A DNA stretch of 64,000 nt. Origin: Eubacterium sp. (lineage in GTDB: Bacteria > Bacillota > Clostridia > Lachnospirales > Lachnospiraceae). A program made the translations under genes and the position numbers. The notes beneath the pieces were generated by a model. That model did not search any database. It was not told the origin of the DNA and was given only the letters and a program-made list of their open reading frames with translations. Numbering within the stretch: position 1 is the first letter of the stretch; each line of letters begins with the position of its first letter. Below, piece after piece: positions 24,811-35,015 of this stretch. The stretch is taken from contig JAILRB010000024.1 in the NCBI GenBank assembly GCA_024698585.1, positions 1-64,000 of the forward strand, read 5' to 3'.

Positions 24811-25941
24811 ATGAGTAAAAGATTATTAATTACATCAACAGATTTAATGATGGTTCAGTTTCTGATTCCTCATGTAATTTATCTTTCAGAGAACGGATTC
24901 GAAGTGGAAATCGCCTGCTCAGATGTGGGTGGACGAATGGATGAAATTCGTGAGAAACTGAAAGGCGTGGTAAAGGATATCCATATTGTTCGATTGGTTC
25001 GAAGCCCGGCATCACCGACCAACTTTAAAGGATATGGTGATATGAAAAAGGTTATTAATCGTGGAAACTATGATGTGATCTGGACCAATGAACCTGTGAT
25101 GGGTGTGACGACACGATTGGCTGCCAGAAAGGCGCGAAAGAAAGGAACCAAGGTTATCTATATGGTGCATGGATTTCACTTTTATGAAGGGGCACCGAAG
25201 GTTAACTGGATGATGTTTTATCCGATAGAAAAGTTTGCAGGGCATTTTTGTGATAACGTGGTGACGATGAATCTGGAAGATTTTAATCGTGCGAAAAAAA
25301 TGAAACTGCCGGATGTGAAGTATATTCATGGAATAGGAATGAACCCGTATAGATTATCTGAGGGTGAAGTCAAGAATGATATTCGTAGCGAACTAGGGAT
25401 TCGTGAAGATGCACCGATCGTTTTATCGATTGGTGAATTAAGTAAACGAAAAAACCAAAAGACTATTGTCAGTGCAATGGCAATGATGAAAAAAAAAGAT
25501 GTTCATTATTTGCTGTGTGGAAAAGGTGATCAGCTCGAGAATTTAACTAACCAAGCCAAGGAGTTGGGGATTGATTCTAGGGTACACTTTTTAGGATATC
25601 GAACAGACGTGGTTGATATCTGTAAGCAAGCAAATGTTTTTGTAATGCCGTCTCTTCATGAGGGATTACCGGTTGCAGCATTGGAATCCATGTACAGTGG
25701 TGTTCCAATGGTTGTGGCAAAGATTAGAGGTTTAGTTGATATCATTGTGGATGGGAAAAATGGATTCTTATGTCATCCAGATGATTCGGAAAGATTTGCT
25801 GAAAAGATTGAATGTTTGTTAAATGATTCAGAGTTATCGAATAAAATGGTTGAGCAAAATAAAGAAATAGTTGTCCCATTTTGTATCCAAAGTACAAAAA
25901 AAGAGGTTTGGGATTTGATGGATGATTTAGCGAATAACTAG
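24811..25941 (+). CDS. Glycosyltransferase family 4
   Basis: A 376-residue retaining GT-B enzyme. The N-terminal half contains YMVHGFHFYEGAP and a long basic helix typical of EpsD/CapM-like transferases; the C-terminal half has LSIGELSKRKNQKTIVSAM, LLCGKGD and the donor-site E-x7-E motif in HEGLPVAALESM. It is likely the first or an early transferase acting on the lipid-linked sugar, given its place right after the initiating functions. Donor and linkage cannot be told. Confidence 0.92.
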   Translation: MSKRLLITSTDLMMVQFLIPHVIYLSENGFEVEIACSDVGGRMDEIREKLKGVVKDIHIVRLVRSPASPTNFKGYGDMKKVINRGNYDVIWTNEPVMGVTTRLAARKARKKGTKVIYMVHGFHFYEGAPKVNWMMFYPIEKFAGHFCDNVVTMNLEDFNRAKKMKLPDVKYIHGIGMNPYRLSEGEVKNDIRSELGIREDAPIVLSIGELSKRKNQKTIVSAMAMMKKKDVHYLLCGKGDQLENLTNQAKELGIDSRVHFLGYRTDVVDICKQANVFVMPSLHEGLPVAALESMYSGVPMVVAKIRGLVDIIVDGKNGFLCHPDDSERFAEKIECLLNDSELSNKMVEQNKEIVVPFCIQSTKKEVWDLMDDLANN

Positions 25942-25954
25942 AAAGAGGTTAAAG

Positions 25955-27073
25955 ATGAGTGATAGTCCAATTAGGATTTTACATGTAATAGGGAGCATGA
26001 ATCGTGGTGGCGCAGAAGTCATGATTATGAATCTTTATCGGAATATTGATCGTAGCAAGGTACAATTTGATTTTGTTGTTCAAGTTGAAGAGAAGGCAAG
26101 CTTTGATGATGAAATTATTTCTTTAGGTGGACGAATTTTTCATTGTCCTGCCTTTAATGCAAAAAACTATTTCTTGTATAAAAAATGGTGGAATCAATTT
26201 TTTGAAAAACACCATAAAGAGTATCGGGCAGTGCATGGACATATTGGGCGAAGTGTTTCAACATTTTTAAAAATAGCACGGAAATATCATTTATATACAA
26301 TTGCACATAGTCATAATACAGCACCAAAAGGAATTAAAAGTTTCCTGATTACTGCATACGCATGGCCTACAAGATTTTTAGCTGACTTCTATTTTGCATG
26401 TTCAGTTGATGCTGGTGTATCAAGATATGGAACTAGAATTTCAAAAAATCAAAAGAAATTCAAAGTTTTAAATAATGCAATTGAAACTCGAAAATTTCAG
26501 TTTGATGAAAAGGTTAGAGAAGAAATACGGCGAGAGTATGGAATAGAACAGAAAATAGTAATCGGGCATATTGGGCGTTTTGTGAATCAGAAAAATCACA
26601 TTTTTTTATTGGACATATTTGAAAAGATACATAGTAAGTGTCAAGATACAATTCTGATGTTAGTCGGAGATGGAGAACTAAGGGATAGTATTCAAACAAA
26701 AGTAAAGAGAATGGGATTAGATGATGCTGTTATTTTTATAGGGGTGCAAGAAGATGTTTCGGTATTATATCAAGCAATGGATGTCTTTGTATTTCCATCT
26801 CTTTTCGAGGGGCTAGGAATTGTAGCTGTAGAGGCACAAACTACAGGATTGCAGTGTGTTATTTCTGATGCAGTCTCAAAGGAATGCATTGTTACGAAAA
26901 ATCAAGTTTCAATTTGTAGCTTAAAAGAAAGTGCAGAGAAATGGGCAGAAATTGTGTTAAAAAATAGTAATTATGTACGTAAAGATAGTTCAGAACAGGT
27001 AATTGCTCATGGATATGACATTCATGAAACAGCAAAGTGGCTTTCGAATTTTTATATGGAGATAAAAAAGTAG
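25955..27073 (+). CDS. Glycosyltransferase family 4 (EpsF-like)
   Basis: A 372-residue GT-B glycosyltransferase. It starts with ILHVIGSMNRGGAEVMIMNL, the 'GGAE' acceptor-side loop, and has IGHIGRFVNQKNHIFLLDIF and FEGLGIVAVEAQ (E-x7-E) in the donor domain. AAAGAGG precedes ATG 25955. Its TAG shares its last base with the GTG start of the next gene, so the genes are coupled. Confidence 0.92.
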   Translation: MSDSPIRILHVIGSMNRGGAEVMIMNLYRNIDRSKVQFDFVVQVEEKASFDDEIISLGGRIFHCPAFNAKNYFLYKKWWNQFFEKHHKEYRAVHGHIGRSVSTFLKIARKYHLYTIAHSHNTAPKGIKSFLITAYAWPTRFLADFYFACSVDAGVSRYGTRISKNQKKFKVLNNAIETRKFQFDEKVREEIRREYGIEQKIVIGHIGRFVNQKNHIFLLDIFEKIHSKCQDTILMLVGDGELRDSIQTKVKRMGLDDAVIFIGVQEDVSVLYQAMDVFVFPSLFEGLGIVAVEAQTTGLQCVISDAVSKECIVTKNQVSICSLKESAEKWAEIVLKNSNYVRKDSSEQVIAHGYDIHETAKWLSNFYMEIKK

Positions 27074-27975
27074 TGAAAGAAGAAAAAAAATTGTCAATTA
27101 TTACTCCAACATTTAACAGGGGGGAGTTGCTAAAAAAATGTTATGAATCACTGAGAGCTCAAACGTCGTTGAATTTTGAATGGATTATTATTGACGACGG
27201 AAGTAGTGATAATACGGAAGAAATTGTAAGTCAGTTTATGGCAGAAAATAACGGGTTTTCAATTCAATTTCAAAAAAAAGAAAATGGTGGAAAACACACC
27301 GCATTAAATGAGTCTCATAAATATATCACTGGTGATTATGTCCTGATACTTGATAGTGATGACTATTTAACAGAAGATGCTGTCAGTAGTGTGTTATCTT
27401 GCTGGGAAAAATATAAAGATTCTAAACATATAGGTATGATAATTTTTTTGAAAGGCTTTGATTGTGACACGCCTGTAGCATATGCTAAAGATGAAGAAAA
27501 AACTGTTGACATCCTGCGGTACAAGAGAATTTGCAAATATGGGAGTGATTGCTGTGAAGTAATCAGAAGTGAATTATTTTTAAAATACCCTTTTCCTGTT
27601 TATGATAATGAAATATTTATGCCAGAAACAGTCTTGTGGTATCGGGTAGGCTTAGAATGTCAATGTATTTATATTAATAAAGTAGTGTACATTTGTGAGT
27701 ATTTAGAAGGGGGACTGACTAAGTCTGGTAGAAAACTTAGAATATTAAATCCTAGGGGCGGAATGTTAAATTCAGAATTAGGAATGGATCGGAAGAATTA
27801 TATGACACTAAGATTAAAAAATGGATTGTTATTTGTATGTTATGGTTTCTTTTCCGATTTGAGCCCTAAAGAAATAATCGAGCAGAGTGATCGTTATCGA
27901 TGGATAAAAATTATATGTTTATTTCCTGGAAACATAATGTTTCGATGGTGGAAAAGAAAGTATTTAAAGGTGTAA
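27073..27975 (+). CDS. Glycosyltransferase family 2
   Basis: A 300-residue GT-A enzyme with KLSIITPTFNRGELLKKCYE, IIDDGSSDNTEE, and DYVLILDSDDYL carrying the DxD-type metal site. The start is taken at GTG 27073 because it overlaps the stop of the previous gene and GGAG lies 11 bases upstream; GTG 27037 would overlap by 37 bases. The C-terminal part with a short basic amphipathic stretch probably attaches to the membrane. Sugar specificity unknown. Confidence 0.9.
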   Translation: MKEEKKLSIITPTFNRGELLKKCYESLRAQTSLNFEWIIIDDGSSDNTEEIVSQFMAENNGFSIQFQKKENGGKHTALNESHKYITGDYVLILDSDDYLTEDAVSSVLSCWEKYKDSKHIGMIIFLKGFDCDTPVAYAKDEEKTVDILRYKRICKYGSDCCEVIRSELFLKYPFPVYDNEIFMPETVLWYRVGLECQCIYINKVVYICEYLEGGLTKSGRKLRILNPRGGMLNSELGMDRKNYMTLRLKNGLLFVCYGFFSDLSPKEIIEQSDRYRWIKIICLFPGNIMFRWWKRKYLKV

Positions 27976-27978
27976 AAA

Positions 27979-29133
27979 ATGAAAATATTAATGGTTGCAG
28001 GATCTATGCATGTAGGAGGCATAGAGAATCAGTTAATGCATTTGATGAGAAATGTAGATAAAAATAAGTTTCATATAGACTTTACTTCTGATATGCCAGA
28101 AGCATTTTACAGAGAAGAAATTGAAGCGTTAGGTGGAAATTTTCTTCTTTTGGAGAATAAATGCAGAAATCATCCGCTTAAATATTGTAGAGAACTGTAT
28201 CGTATTATGCGAGAAGGAAAATATGATATTGTTCATGCACATGAGTTATTCCATTGTGGAATAACGGTTTTTGTGGCAGCCCTAGCTGGTGTACCATGTC
28301 GTTTTACGCACGCTCATAATTGGCGAGAAGGAGATGATGAAAGTGGAAAGTATAGTTTGATAAGAAGATCCTATCAAAGTGTAATGAGAACTTCTATACG
28401 ATTATTTTCGACAACTCAGATTGCGTGCTCCACTTGGGCAGGAAAGTTCCTGTATGGAAAGAAATGTCTAAAGAAAAAATCATATCATTTAGTATTTAAT
28501 TCAGTAGATACAACAAAATATTTGGACAAATTTGATTGCATTGAAGAGGGAGATTTCATTGAAAAAGATGGATGGAAAAATGTGATTAATGTTGCGAGAG
28601 TTAGCAAGGTGAAGAATCAAGTATTCTTAGTTGATATCGCAAAAGAACTGAAAAAAAGAAATAAGAAAATAAGAATTCTTTGTGTTGGAGATGGTGATGA
28701 TGATGAAATGAAGCAAAGAATGATGGATGAGATAAAAGAAAGTCAGTTGAGTGAGTATATTTATTTTTTGGGGGTTAGAAAAGATGTGGATGCCCTTTTG
28801 AGAAAATGTAGTGCATTTATATTGCCGTCAAAATATGAAGGGATGCCGCTGGTGATGATAGAGGCTCAGGCAACAGGACTTCCGTGTATCTCTGCGGACA
28901 CTTATTCGAGGGAAGTGGATTTTGAAATTGGAAAAGTGAAATGGATACCGTTGACAGAAGGCGTTGAAACTTGGGCAGATTCGATAGAGGCAGCGGTGGA
29001 GATGGAGAAAGCTATAAAATCTGAAGTTGTTAACGCAATAGAAAACAAAGGATTTGATTCAAAAATCTTTACAAAAAAGATATGTGAATTATATGAAAAG
29101 GATTATCGGAGAAAAAGGGAGAAGAATAATTGA
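27979..29133 (+). CDS. Glycosyltransferase family 4
   Basis: A 384-residue GT-B enzyme of the same EpsF-like branch as 25955. It begins [20 protein letters not shown] (GGIE in place of GGAE) and carries [20 protein letters not shown] and [20 protein letters not shown]. It lies 3 bases after the GT2 gene. Its stop overlaps the TTG start of the acetyltransferase. Donor and acceptor are not predictable. Confidence 0.92.
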   Translation: MKILMVAGSMHVGGIENQLMHLMRNVDKNKFHIDFTSDMPEAFYREEIEALGGNFLLLENKCRNHPLKYCRELYRIMREGKYDIVHAHELFHCGITVFVAALAGVPCRFTHAHNWREGDDESGKYSLIRRSYQSVMRTSIRLFSTTQIACSTWAGKFLYGKKCLKKKSYHLVFNSVDTTKYLDKFDCIEEGDFIEKDGWKNVINVARVSKVKNQVFLVDIAKELKKRNKKIRILCVGDGDDDEMKQRMMDEIKESQLSEYIYFLGVRKDVDALLRKCSAFILPSKYEGMPLVMIEAQATGLPCISADTYSREVDFEIGKVKWIPLTEGVETWADSIEAAVEMEKAIKSEVVNAIENKGFDSKIFTKKICELYEKDYRRKREKNN

Positions 29134-29642
29134 AAGTAATAATTGGAAGAATTATTTATAACCTGTTGGGAAAACATATGCCCCTTTCCTTTAGTAAATA
29201 TAGTTTTGGCAGTAAAAAAATTCGTGCATTTTGTGGAAAATTGATTCTGAGAGAATGTGGTAAAAATGTTAACATTGAAAAGGGTGCAATGTTTAATGAA
29301 AATGTCTCATTGGGAGATAATTCAGGAATTGGAGTGAATGCGCTAGTTTCATCTGATGTGACGATTGGAAAAGATGTAATGATGGGACCGGAGTGTTATA
29401 TTTATACGCAAAATCATGGAATGGGTAGAACTGATATACCGATGTGGAAACAGGATTTTACAGAAGTTCGACCAGTGAAAATTGGTGATGATGTTTGGAT
29501 TGGATCGAGAGTAACCATTTTGCCAGGTGTAACAATTGGAAATGGAAGTGTGATAGGTTCTAGTTCGGTTGTTACAAAGGACGTGGAACCCTATTCTATT
29601 GTTGCAGGAAATCCAGCCAAAGTGATAAAAAGGAGAAAATAG
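29130..29642 (+). CDS. Hexapeptide-repeat O-acetyltransferase
   Basis: A 170-residue left-handed beta-helix acyltransferase. Hexapeptide turns run from [20 protein letters not shown] through [20 protein letters not shown] to [20 protein letters not shown], ending [14 protein letters not shown]. The catalytic His is in TQNHGM. It is of the maltose/serine acetyltransferase class and would acetylate a sugar of the polymer or its precursor from acetyl-CoA in the cytoplasm. The TTG start overlaps the upstream TGA, with GGGAG before it. Confidence 0.92.
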   Translation: MKVIIGRIIYNLLGKHMPLSFSKYSFGSKKIRAFCGKLILRECGKNVNIEKGAMFNENVSLGDNSGIGVNALVSSDVTIGKDVMMGPECYIYTQNHGMGRTDIPMWKQDFTEVRPVKIGDDVWIGSRVTILPGVTIGNGSVIGSSSVVTKDVEPYSIVAGNPAKVIKRRK

Positions 29643-30814
29643 TGAAGAAAAAATTGATATTTGTAATCCCAACGTTAAGAATGGGTGGTGCGGAAAAAAG
29701 CCTTGTGACTCTTCTCAAGGCACTAGATTCTCAAAAGGTTGAAGTAGATTTATTCTTATTTGAAACAGGAGGAGTGCTTCAATCAGAAGTTCCTAAATGG
29801 GTTAATATTGTAGGTGCTGATGAAGTGAGTCAAGCCATGCTTCTTGAGTGGAGATATTACGCAAAAAATTTGTTCCTTAAAGGACATTTTATAAAGGGAT
29901 TTGTTAGAACATGGATTTCAATACGCCACAAATTATCTCGCAAAAAAATATTTGAGTGGAAATTATTGAGCAAACATATCAAAAAACTTGAAAAGAATTA
30001 TGATGTTGCAATCGGGTATCTTGAAGGAAATACTGACTTTTTTGTGATTGATAAGATTGAAGCAAAGAAAAAAATTGGATGGATCCATATAGATTTTTCA
30101 GGAAGAGAATTACTTGAAGAAGAACTGGAGTATTATAAGAAATTTGATGAGTTGGCAACTATTTCGGATATATGTAGAGACGCATTTCTTCATTACCTCC
30201 CAGAGGTGAAAAACAAGATGCATATCATAGAGAATATTGTCTTAGAAGAGGATGTTGAAAAAAAATCAAGAGAAAGTGTAAATGATTGCTGGAAGGAAAA
30301 TGCTTCCTGGAATTTTGTATCTGTTGGTAGGTTAGATCACCAAAAAGGGTTTGATATTGCAGTACGTGCGGCTAAGATTCTTGTGGATAAAAATATTTCA
30401 TTTTGTTGGCACATATTTGGAGAAGGTGTGATGCGAGGGGAATTAGAAAACTTTATCGCGGATAACAAACTAGAAAATAATATCGTTTTGGAGGGGATAA
30501 GACAAAATCCATACCCATATATGAAAAAAGCAGATTTAATCGTCCAGCCCTCTAGATATGAGGGAAAATCTATTGTTTTAGATGAGGCAAAAATATTAGG
30601 AAAAGCAATTGTTGTTACAGAGTATCCTTCTGTATTTGACCAAATCAAAGATGGGGAAACAGGAGTGATTACGAAAATTGATGCTAAGGGAATTGCTGAA
30701 GGAATTGAAAAAATAATAAATGATACAGAACTAAAAGAGTATTTAGAAAAGAACACGAAAGAAGAACCAAACAATAGTTATAAGATGATTAAAGCATTTT
30801 ATAATTTATTGTAA
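29642..30814 (+). CDS. Glycosyltransferase family 4
   Basis: A 390-residue GT-B enzyme beginning LIFVIPTLRMGGAEKSLVTL. The donor domain shows FVSVGRLDHQKGFDIAVRAA, IFGEGVMRGELENFI and YEGKSIVLDEAKILGKAIVV, the E-x7-E site having Glu at both ends. The GTG start overlaps the TAG of the acetyltransferase gene, with AAGGAG upstream. It resembles the transferase at 35012 in the NPYPY(M/I)KKAD segment, so the two may be diverged duplicates. Confidence 0.92.
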   Translation: MKKKLIFVIPTLRMGGAEKSLVTLLKALDSQKVEVDLFLFETGGVLQSEVPKWVNIVGADEVSQAMLLEWRYYAKNLFLKGHFIKGFVRTWISIRHKLSRKKIFEWKLLSKHIKKLEKNYDVAIGYLEGNTDFFVIDKIEAKKKIGWIHIDFSGRELLEEELEYYKKFDELATISDICRDAFLHYLPEVKNKMHIIENIVLEEDVEKKSRESVNDCWKENASWNFVSVGRLDHQKGFDIAVRAAKILVDKNISFCWHIFGEGVMRGELENFIADNKLENNIVLEGIRQNPYPYMKKADLIVQPSRYEGKSIVLDEAKILGKAIVVTEYPSVFDQIKDGETGVITKIDAKGIAEGIEKIINDTELKEYLEKNTKEEPNNSYKMIKAFYNLL

Positions 30815-30851
30815 TAAAAAACAAAGTTTTAATGAATGTGGGAAATATGTA

Positions 30852-32018
30852 ATGGGAGTAAAGATATATTGGTATATTGTCGCAATAGTTATAATACTCG
30901 GGATGATACTACCACAAGAAGGGAAAGATAGAAAGTACTATATATTTTTGATGACTGTACTTCATACATTTGTCTGTGGTTGGCGATATATTTATTTGAC
31001 AGGAGATTTAAGAAAATATGCATATTATTATGGTATTTATAATGACAAATCATTAGGATGGTTTGATGAAGAAATTTTTCATGGAGGAAGAAATGCAGGA
31101 TTCCAGTGGATTTGTAAGGCTTTTTCTATGATGACTGATGGAGATTTCCATATATTTTTAATATGTTTGGCTATTTTTATGCAGGTTTCTTTTGCAATAT
31201 TAATATATTACTATTCTCCGAGACCATGGCTAAGTTATTTAATATGGAATTGTATGTCTTTCTATTTAGTTTATGGATTTACGACCATTAAACAGGGATT
31301 AGCGATGACTGTTTTACTTTATGCAATGATGGCTATTTTTCAACAAAAAAAGCGTTCTTTTTTTATTCTTGTTTTATTAGCAGGATTTATTCATGCACCA
31401 GCGTTCGTTTTTTTACCAGCATATCTTATCGCTAATAAGAAAATAACTGAAAATACGGTTATTGTTTATATAATCACAATGATAATGGTTTATTTATTTA
31501 AAAAGCCGATTGCAGAGTGGGGGACAGATATTTATTACGAAGACGCGATTGTTAATACAAATAAGATGATTTCTTTAGGAGGAAGATTTGTTGTTATTTG
31601 TATTATTATTCTATGCGGATTGCTTATTAAAGGATTTCGAGAAAGACAGTTTGAAACATTGTTTACGTTGATGGTTATTGCAGCATCACTTCAAATTTTC
31701 TCGGGGTATAATAATGTCTTTACCAGATTTTCGGATTATTATTTTCAGTTTACTGTATTGTTTATACCAATGATTTTCTATAAACCGATTCACACGGTTC
31801 CGATGAACGATGAGAAGAATCTTCCGCCATTTATTTTTGATCAGGATAGTTTGAATTTTTTTGTAATGCTATTAACGGTCATATTAATATGGTTCTATCA
31901 TGTTACATGTTTAGGAAGAACGATTGAATTAAAAGCTGATGACTATTTGAATTACCGATTTAATTGGGAGGTACAGGATGAAAAACAAGCAGAACAATAC
32001 GAAGAAGTTAAGTATTAG
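30852..32018 (+). CDS. EpsG/Wzy-type polysaccharide polymerase
   Basis: A 388-residue integral membrane protein with about ten hydrophobic spans and the EpsG-family features RKYYIFLMTVLHTFVCGWRY near the start, the substrate-loop pattern around FHGGRNAGFQWICKAF and YGFTTIKQGLAMTVLLYAM. Members polymerise lipid-linked repeat units outside the membrane. It overlaps the next gene by 41 bases. Its presence suggests Wzy-type polymerisation, although the exporter encoded downstream is of the ABC type. Confidence 0.87.
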   Translation: MGVKIYWYIVAIVIILGMILPQEGKDRKYYIFLMTVLHTFVCGWRYIYLTGDLRKYAYYYGIYNDKSLGWFDEEIFHGGRNAGFQWICKAFSMMTDGDFHIFLICLAIFMQVSFAILIYYYSPRPWLSYLIWNCMSFYLVYGFTTIKQGLAMTVLLYAMMAIFQQKKRSFFILVLLAGFIHAPAFVFLPAYLIANKKITENTVIVYIITMIMVYLFKKPIAEWGTDIYYEDAIVNTNKMISLGGRFVVICIIILCGLLIKGFRERQFETLFTLMVIAASLQIFSGYNNVFTRFSDYYFQFTVLFIPMIFYKPIHTVPMNDEKNLPPFIFDQDSLNFFVMLLTVILIWFYHVTCLGRTIELKADDYLNYRFNWEVQDEKQAEQYEEVKY

Positions 32019-33048
32019 TATCATTATCCCGTTATATAATTGTGAATCCTTTATTAGACATTGTGTGGAAAGTATTCTCAACATGAATCGAGATGATGTC
32101 GAAATTATTTTAATCAATGACGGCTCAACAGATGAAACCGGAGAAATTTGCGAGTGCTTAGCAAAAAGTAATGAATTCATTCATTACTTTTTGCAAGAAA
32201 ATCAAGGGGTTTCAGCAGCTCGTAATAATGGGCTAAGTAAAGCTCAGGGAGAGTATGTGTTATTTATTGATGCAGACGATATCATTGATCCTGAAGCAAT
32301 GAATCTATTACTTACTAAGATTACTGATGATTCATCTATTGATATGGCTATTTACGGTATGACATTCGACTATTATCATCATGGTGAGTGTTATCGAAGA
32401 GAGACCTTAAACACGCCAATTAAAGGAAGTGAGGAGACTTCGGAATGGATAAAAAAAATCGAAGCCTTATTTGATGCTAATTCCCTTAGTTCTCTATGCA
32501 ACAAAGTATTTAAAAGAAGCCTATTAGAAAAAAATCAATTAGAGCTTAATAAGGAAATGTTCCTTTATGAAGATTTAGAGTATTCGATTCGCTGCTTAAC
32601 TTATTGTAATCATATCTTTTTTGAACCGACTGCAATTTATCATTACCGTCAATCAGAAGATGAAGGAAATGCAGGAAGAAGATTAAAAAGAATAGAGCAT
32701 ATTAATGGACTTGTAGATCAAATTGAAAAAGCATTTGAGTTACTTCAAAAAAATTGTTTGGATATATATGATATTGAAATAGAGAAAAAGAATATCTTAC
32801 TAAAATTATATTTGGTCCTTGCTAGAGAAAAGATAGAAGTATCAGGAAGAAAAGAGGTAAAAATCATCTGTGAAGATTTTAAACGGTGGAGTATTGAACA
32901 CCAAATGATATCAGATGATAACTATTTTATGATGCTTATGAATCAGAATGTTAGTAGATTGATTCTTAAAAGAAACTATAGTTCATTGAGACATAAAATT
33001 GCTGTCAAAGTGAAAAATACCGGATGGTATCAAAAGAAACACAGTTAA
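31978..33048 (+). CDS. Glycosyltransferase family 2
   Basis: A 356-residue GT-A enzyme with LSISIIIPLYNCESFIRHCV, INDGSTDETG, and EYVLFIDADDIIDPEAM (DxD). A downstream FLYEDLEYSIRCL segment is the usual acceptor/catalytic-base region of this branch. Start ATG 31978, with GGGAGGT upstream, lies inside the polymerase gene. Sugar specificity unknown. Confidence 0.92.
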   Translation: MKNKQNNTKKLSISIIIPLYNCESFIRHCVESILNMNRDDVEIILINDGSTDETGEICECLAKSNEFIHYFLQENQGVSAARNNGLSKAQGEYVLFIDADDIIDPEAMNLLLTKITDDSSIDMAIYGMTFDYYHHGECYRRETLNTPIKGSEETSEWIKKIEALFDANSLSSLCNKVFKRSLLEKNQLELNKEMFLYEDLEYSIRCLTYCNHIFFEPTAIYHYRQSEDEGNAGRRLKRIEHINGLVDQIEKAFELLQKNCLDIYDIEIEKKNILLKLYLVLAREKIEVSGRKEVKIICEDFKRWSIEHQMISDDNYFMMLMNQNVSRLILKRNYSSLRHKIAVKVKNTGWYQKKHS

Positions 33049-33060
33049 TAGGAGATTAGC

Positions 33061-34062
33061 ATGGATATCGATTTTGTCATTCTCTGGGTAGATGGAAATG
33101 ACCCGGAATGGTTAAAAGAAAAAAGAGAATATCAGGGAATTACGGAGAATGAGAATACTTCAGATAATCGTTTTCGTGACTGGGGGATTCTTCCGTATTG
33201 GTTTCGGTCTGTAGAAAAGTTTGCACCATGGGTACGAAAAATACATTTCGTAACCTGGGGACACGTCCCAGAGTTTTTAAATCTGGATGCTCCGAAACTC
33301 AATATTGTAAAGCACGAAGATTTTATTCCGAAGGAGTATCTGCCTACATTTAGTTCCCATGCCATAGAAATGAATATTCATAGAATTACGGATTTGGCAG
33401 AACATTTCGTATACTTTAATGATGATATGTTTATGCTTCGGCCGTTTCAGAAAGAAGATTTCTTTCGAGAAGGATTGCCATGTACTTATGGAGGAGAGGT
33501 GCCGATTTCTCTGATTGGTAATATCGGAACATGGCAGCATGCAGCAGTAAATGACTTGGGAATTGTGAATGCACACTTTCCAAAACGAGAGGCTGTGAAA
33601 AAGTATGGGAAAAAATATCGAGACAAAAGTTATCGATTTAAGGACAATATACGAACTTGGTTTTTAGAAAAGTTACATCCCGATTATTTTACTGGATTTA
33701 AAAACATCCATGCTCCGGCTGCCTATTTAAAAAGTGCATTTCAGGAAGTGTGGGAAGCGGAACCGGAAAAATTGGATGATACCTGTCGGGATCGATTCAG
33801 AACCAGTGATAATGTAAATCAGTGGGTGGTGCTCTGGTGGCAGATCGGCAGTGGGCAGTTTTCACCGAAAGTTATAGATAATCTGGTTAATTCTGTAACG
33901 GAAAAAACTATTGATGAATTGTGTGATGTGATAGAGAATCAGAAACATCAGTATATTTGTCTGAATGATCCGGAAGGGGATATTGATTTTGAACAGTTGG
34001 CACAAAGGATTCGGAACTCCTTTGAAATATTACTTTCAGATAAGGGACCATATGAATTATGA
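33061..34062 (+). CDS. Stealth-family sugar-1-phosphate transferase
   Basis: A 333-residue protein with Stealth conserved regions: CR1 at the start (DIDFVILWVDGNDPEW), CR2 (RDWGILPYWFRSVEKFAPWV, then KIHFVTWGHVPEFL) and CR3 (EHFVYFNDDMFMLRPF). Stealth proteins build phosphodiester-linked glycans by transferring hexose-1-phosphate, as in Neisseria capsule and pneumococcal wall polymers. This predicts phosphodiester bonds in the polymer of this operon. GGAG precedes ATG 33061. Slightly richer in GC than its neighbours. Confidence 0.93.
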   Translation: MDIDFVILWVDGNDPEWLKEKREYQGITENENTSDNRFRDWGILPYWFRSVEKFAPWVRKIHFVTWGHVPEFLNLDAPKLNIVKHEDFIPKEYLPTFSSHAIEMNIHRITDLAEHFVYFNDDMFMLRPFQKEDFFREGLPCTYGGEVPISLIGNIGTWQHAAVNDLGIVNAHFPKREAVKKYGKKYRDKSYRFKDNIRTWFLEKLHPDYFTGFKNIHAPAAYLKSAFQEVWEAEPEKLDDTCRDRFRTSDNVNQWVVLWWQIGSGQFSPKVIDNLVNSVTEKTIDELCDVIENQKHQYICLNDPEGDIDFEQLAQRIRNSFEILLSDKGPYEL

Positions 34063-34109
34063 TGCCGATGTCAAAAATGAGGTAAAATGAAAGGATAGGA
34101 CTTTAGAAA

Positions 34110-35015
34110 GTGAAAAGAGGGTTTATAACAATTGCAGCGGGAAAGGAAGAATATTATTCTTTAGCGCAAAATCTGTTACGTTCATATAGATATTTCTGTA
34201 CGGAACAATTACCCTTTGCAATTCTGTGTGATAGAGAAAACGAATATACAGAACAATTTGATGACATAATCCTTTTTAAAGATGGAGCAACAAATTCATA
34301 TTTAGATAAACTTAGTTTAGGAGAATACCTTCCCTATGAAGAAACTATATTCATAGATGCAGACTGTCTGGCGTTTGACGATTTAAATGCGTTGTTTGGA
34401 TATTTTGAAAAGGCAGATGATTTTTCCTGCTTTGGAAGAGTATTACCATTAGATGATTAAACAAGATGGTTCGAATATGAGAATCTCGGTAAGTTAAAAT
34501 CTCAAGTTTCTTACGTGGTAGGTTTACATGGTGGAATCTATTATATGAGAAGGACAGATTTAACAAGAAAAGTTTTTGAAGATGCCAAGAGATTCGTTCC
34601 GGATTATCCGAAGTATAAATTTAAAGGGAAATTTTTGACGCCAGGAGACGAGCCATTGATTGCTTTGTCGATGGCAGTAAATCAGTGCCATCCGGAACCT
34701 TTTCGTACGGAAGCTATCTTTTGTTATTGGGAGAATGTGGAAGGAATGAAAATTGACATCACGGAAGGTAAGGCATTTATAGGTGATGGTGATATTAGCA
34801 CAAGGCTTCTTCATTGGGGAACACGTTTTACAAAAGAATATGAATATCAAAGGCAGGTTGAATTGCTTGATATTATGCAATCGAATCAGGATAAGAAAGA
34901 TATTATTATTCGTAAGTGTGTAAAAAAATATAACAGAAAAATCAGAAACAAAAAGATAATAGATTTTATCAAAAGAGTCATTAATAAAATCAGAAGGACT
35001 TTGAAATTGGGATGA
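34110..35015 (+). pseudogene. Nucleotide-diphospho-sugar transferase-like gene with in-frame stop
   Basis: Two reading-frame pieces (34110-34460 and from 34461 to 35015) lie in the same phase, separated only by one TAA at 34458-34460. The translation runs ...GRVLPLDD-stop-TRWFEYENLGKLKSQVSYV... and continues to GLHGGIYYMRRTDL. Joined, it is ~300 residues, GT-A-like: an opening MKRGFITIAAGKEEYYSLAQ, then YEETIFIDADCLAFDDL (DxD) and a C-terminal basic tail. GTG 34110 is the likely start. Either a recent nonsense mutation has silenced it or a sequencing error is present; the rest looks undecayed. Downstream genes overlap normally (ATGA at 35012). Confidence 0.85.

Noticed and set aside
34515-35015. 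Separate 166-residue gene
   Set aside because: It is in phase with the frame at 34110, and the protein continues across the stop, so it is the second half of one interrupted gene.
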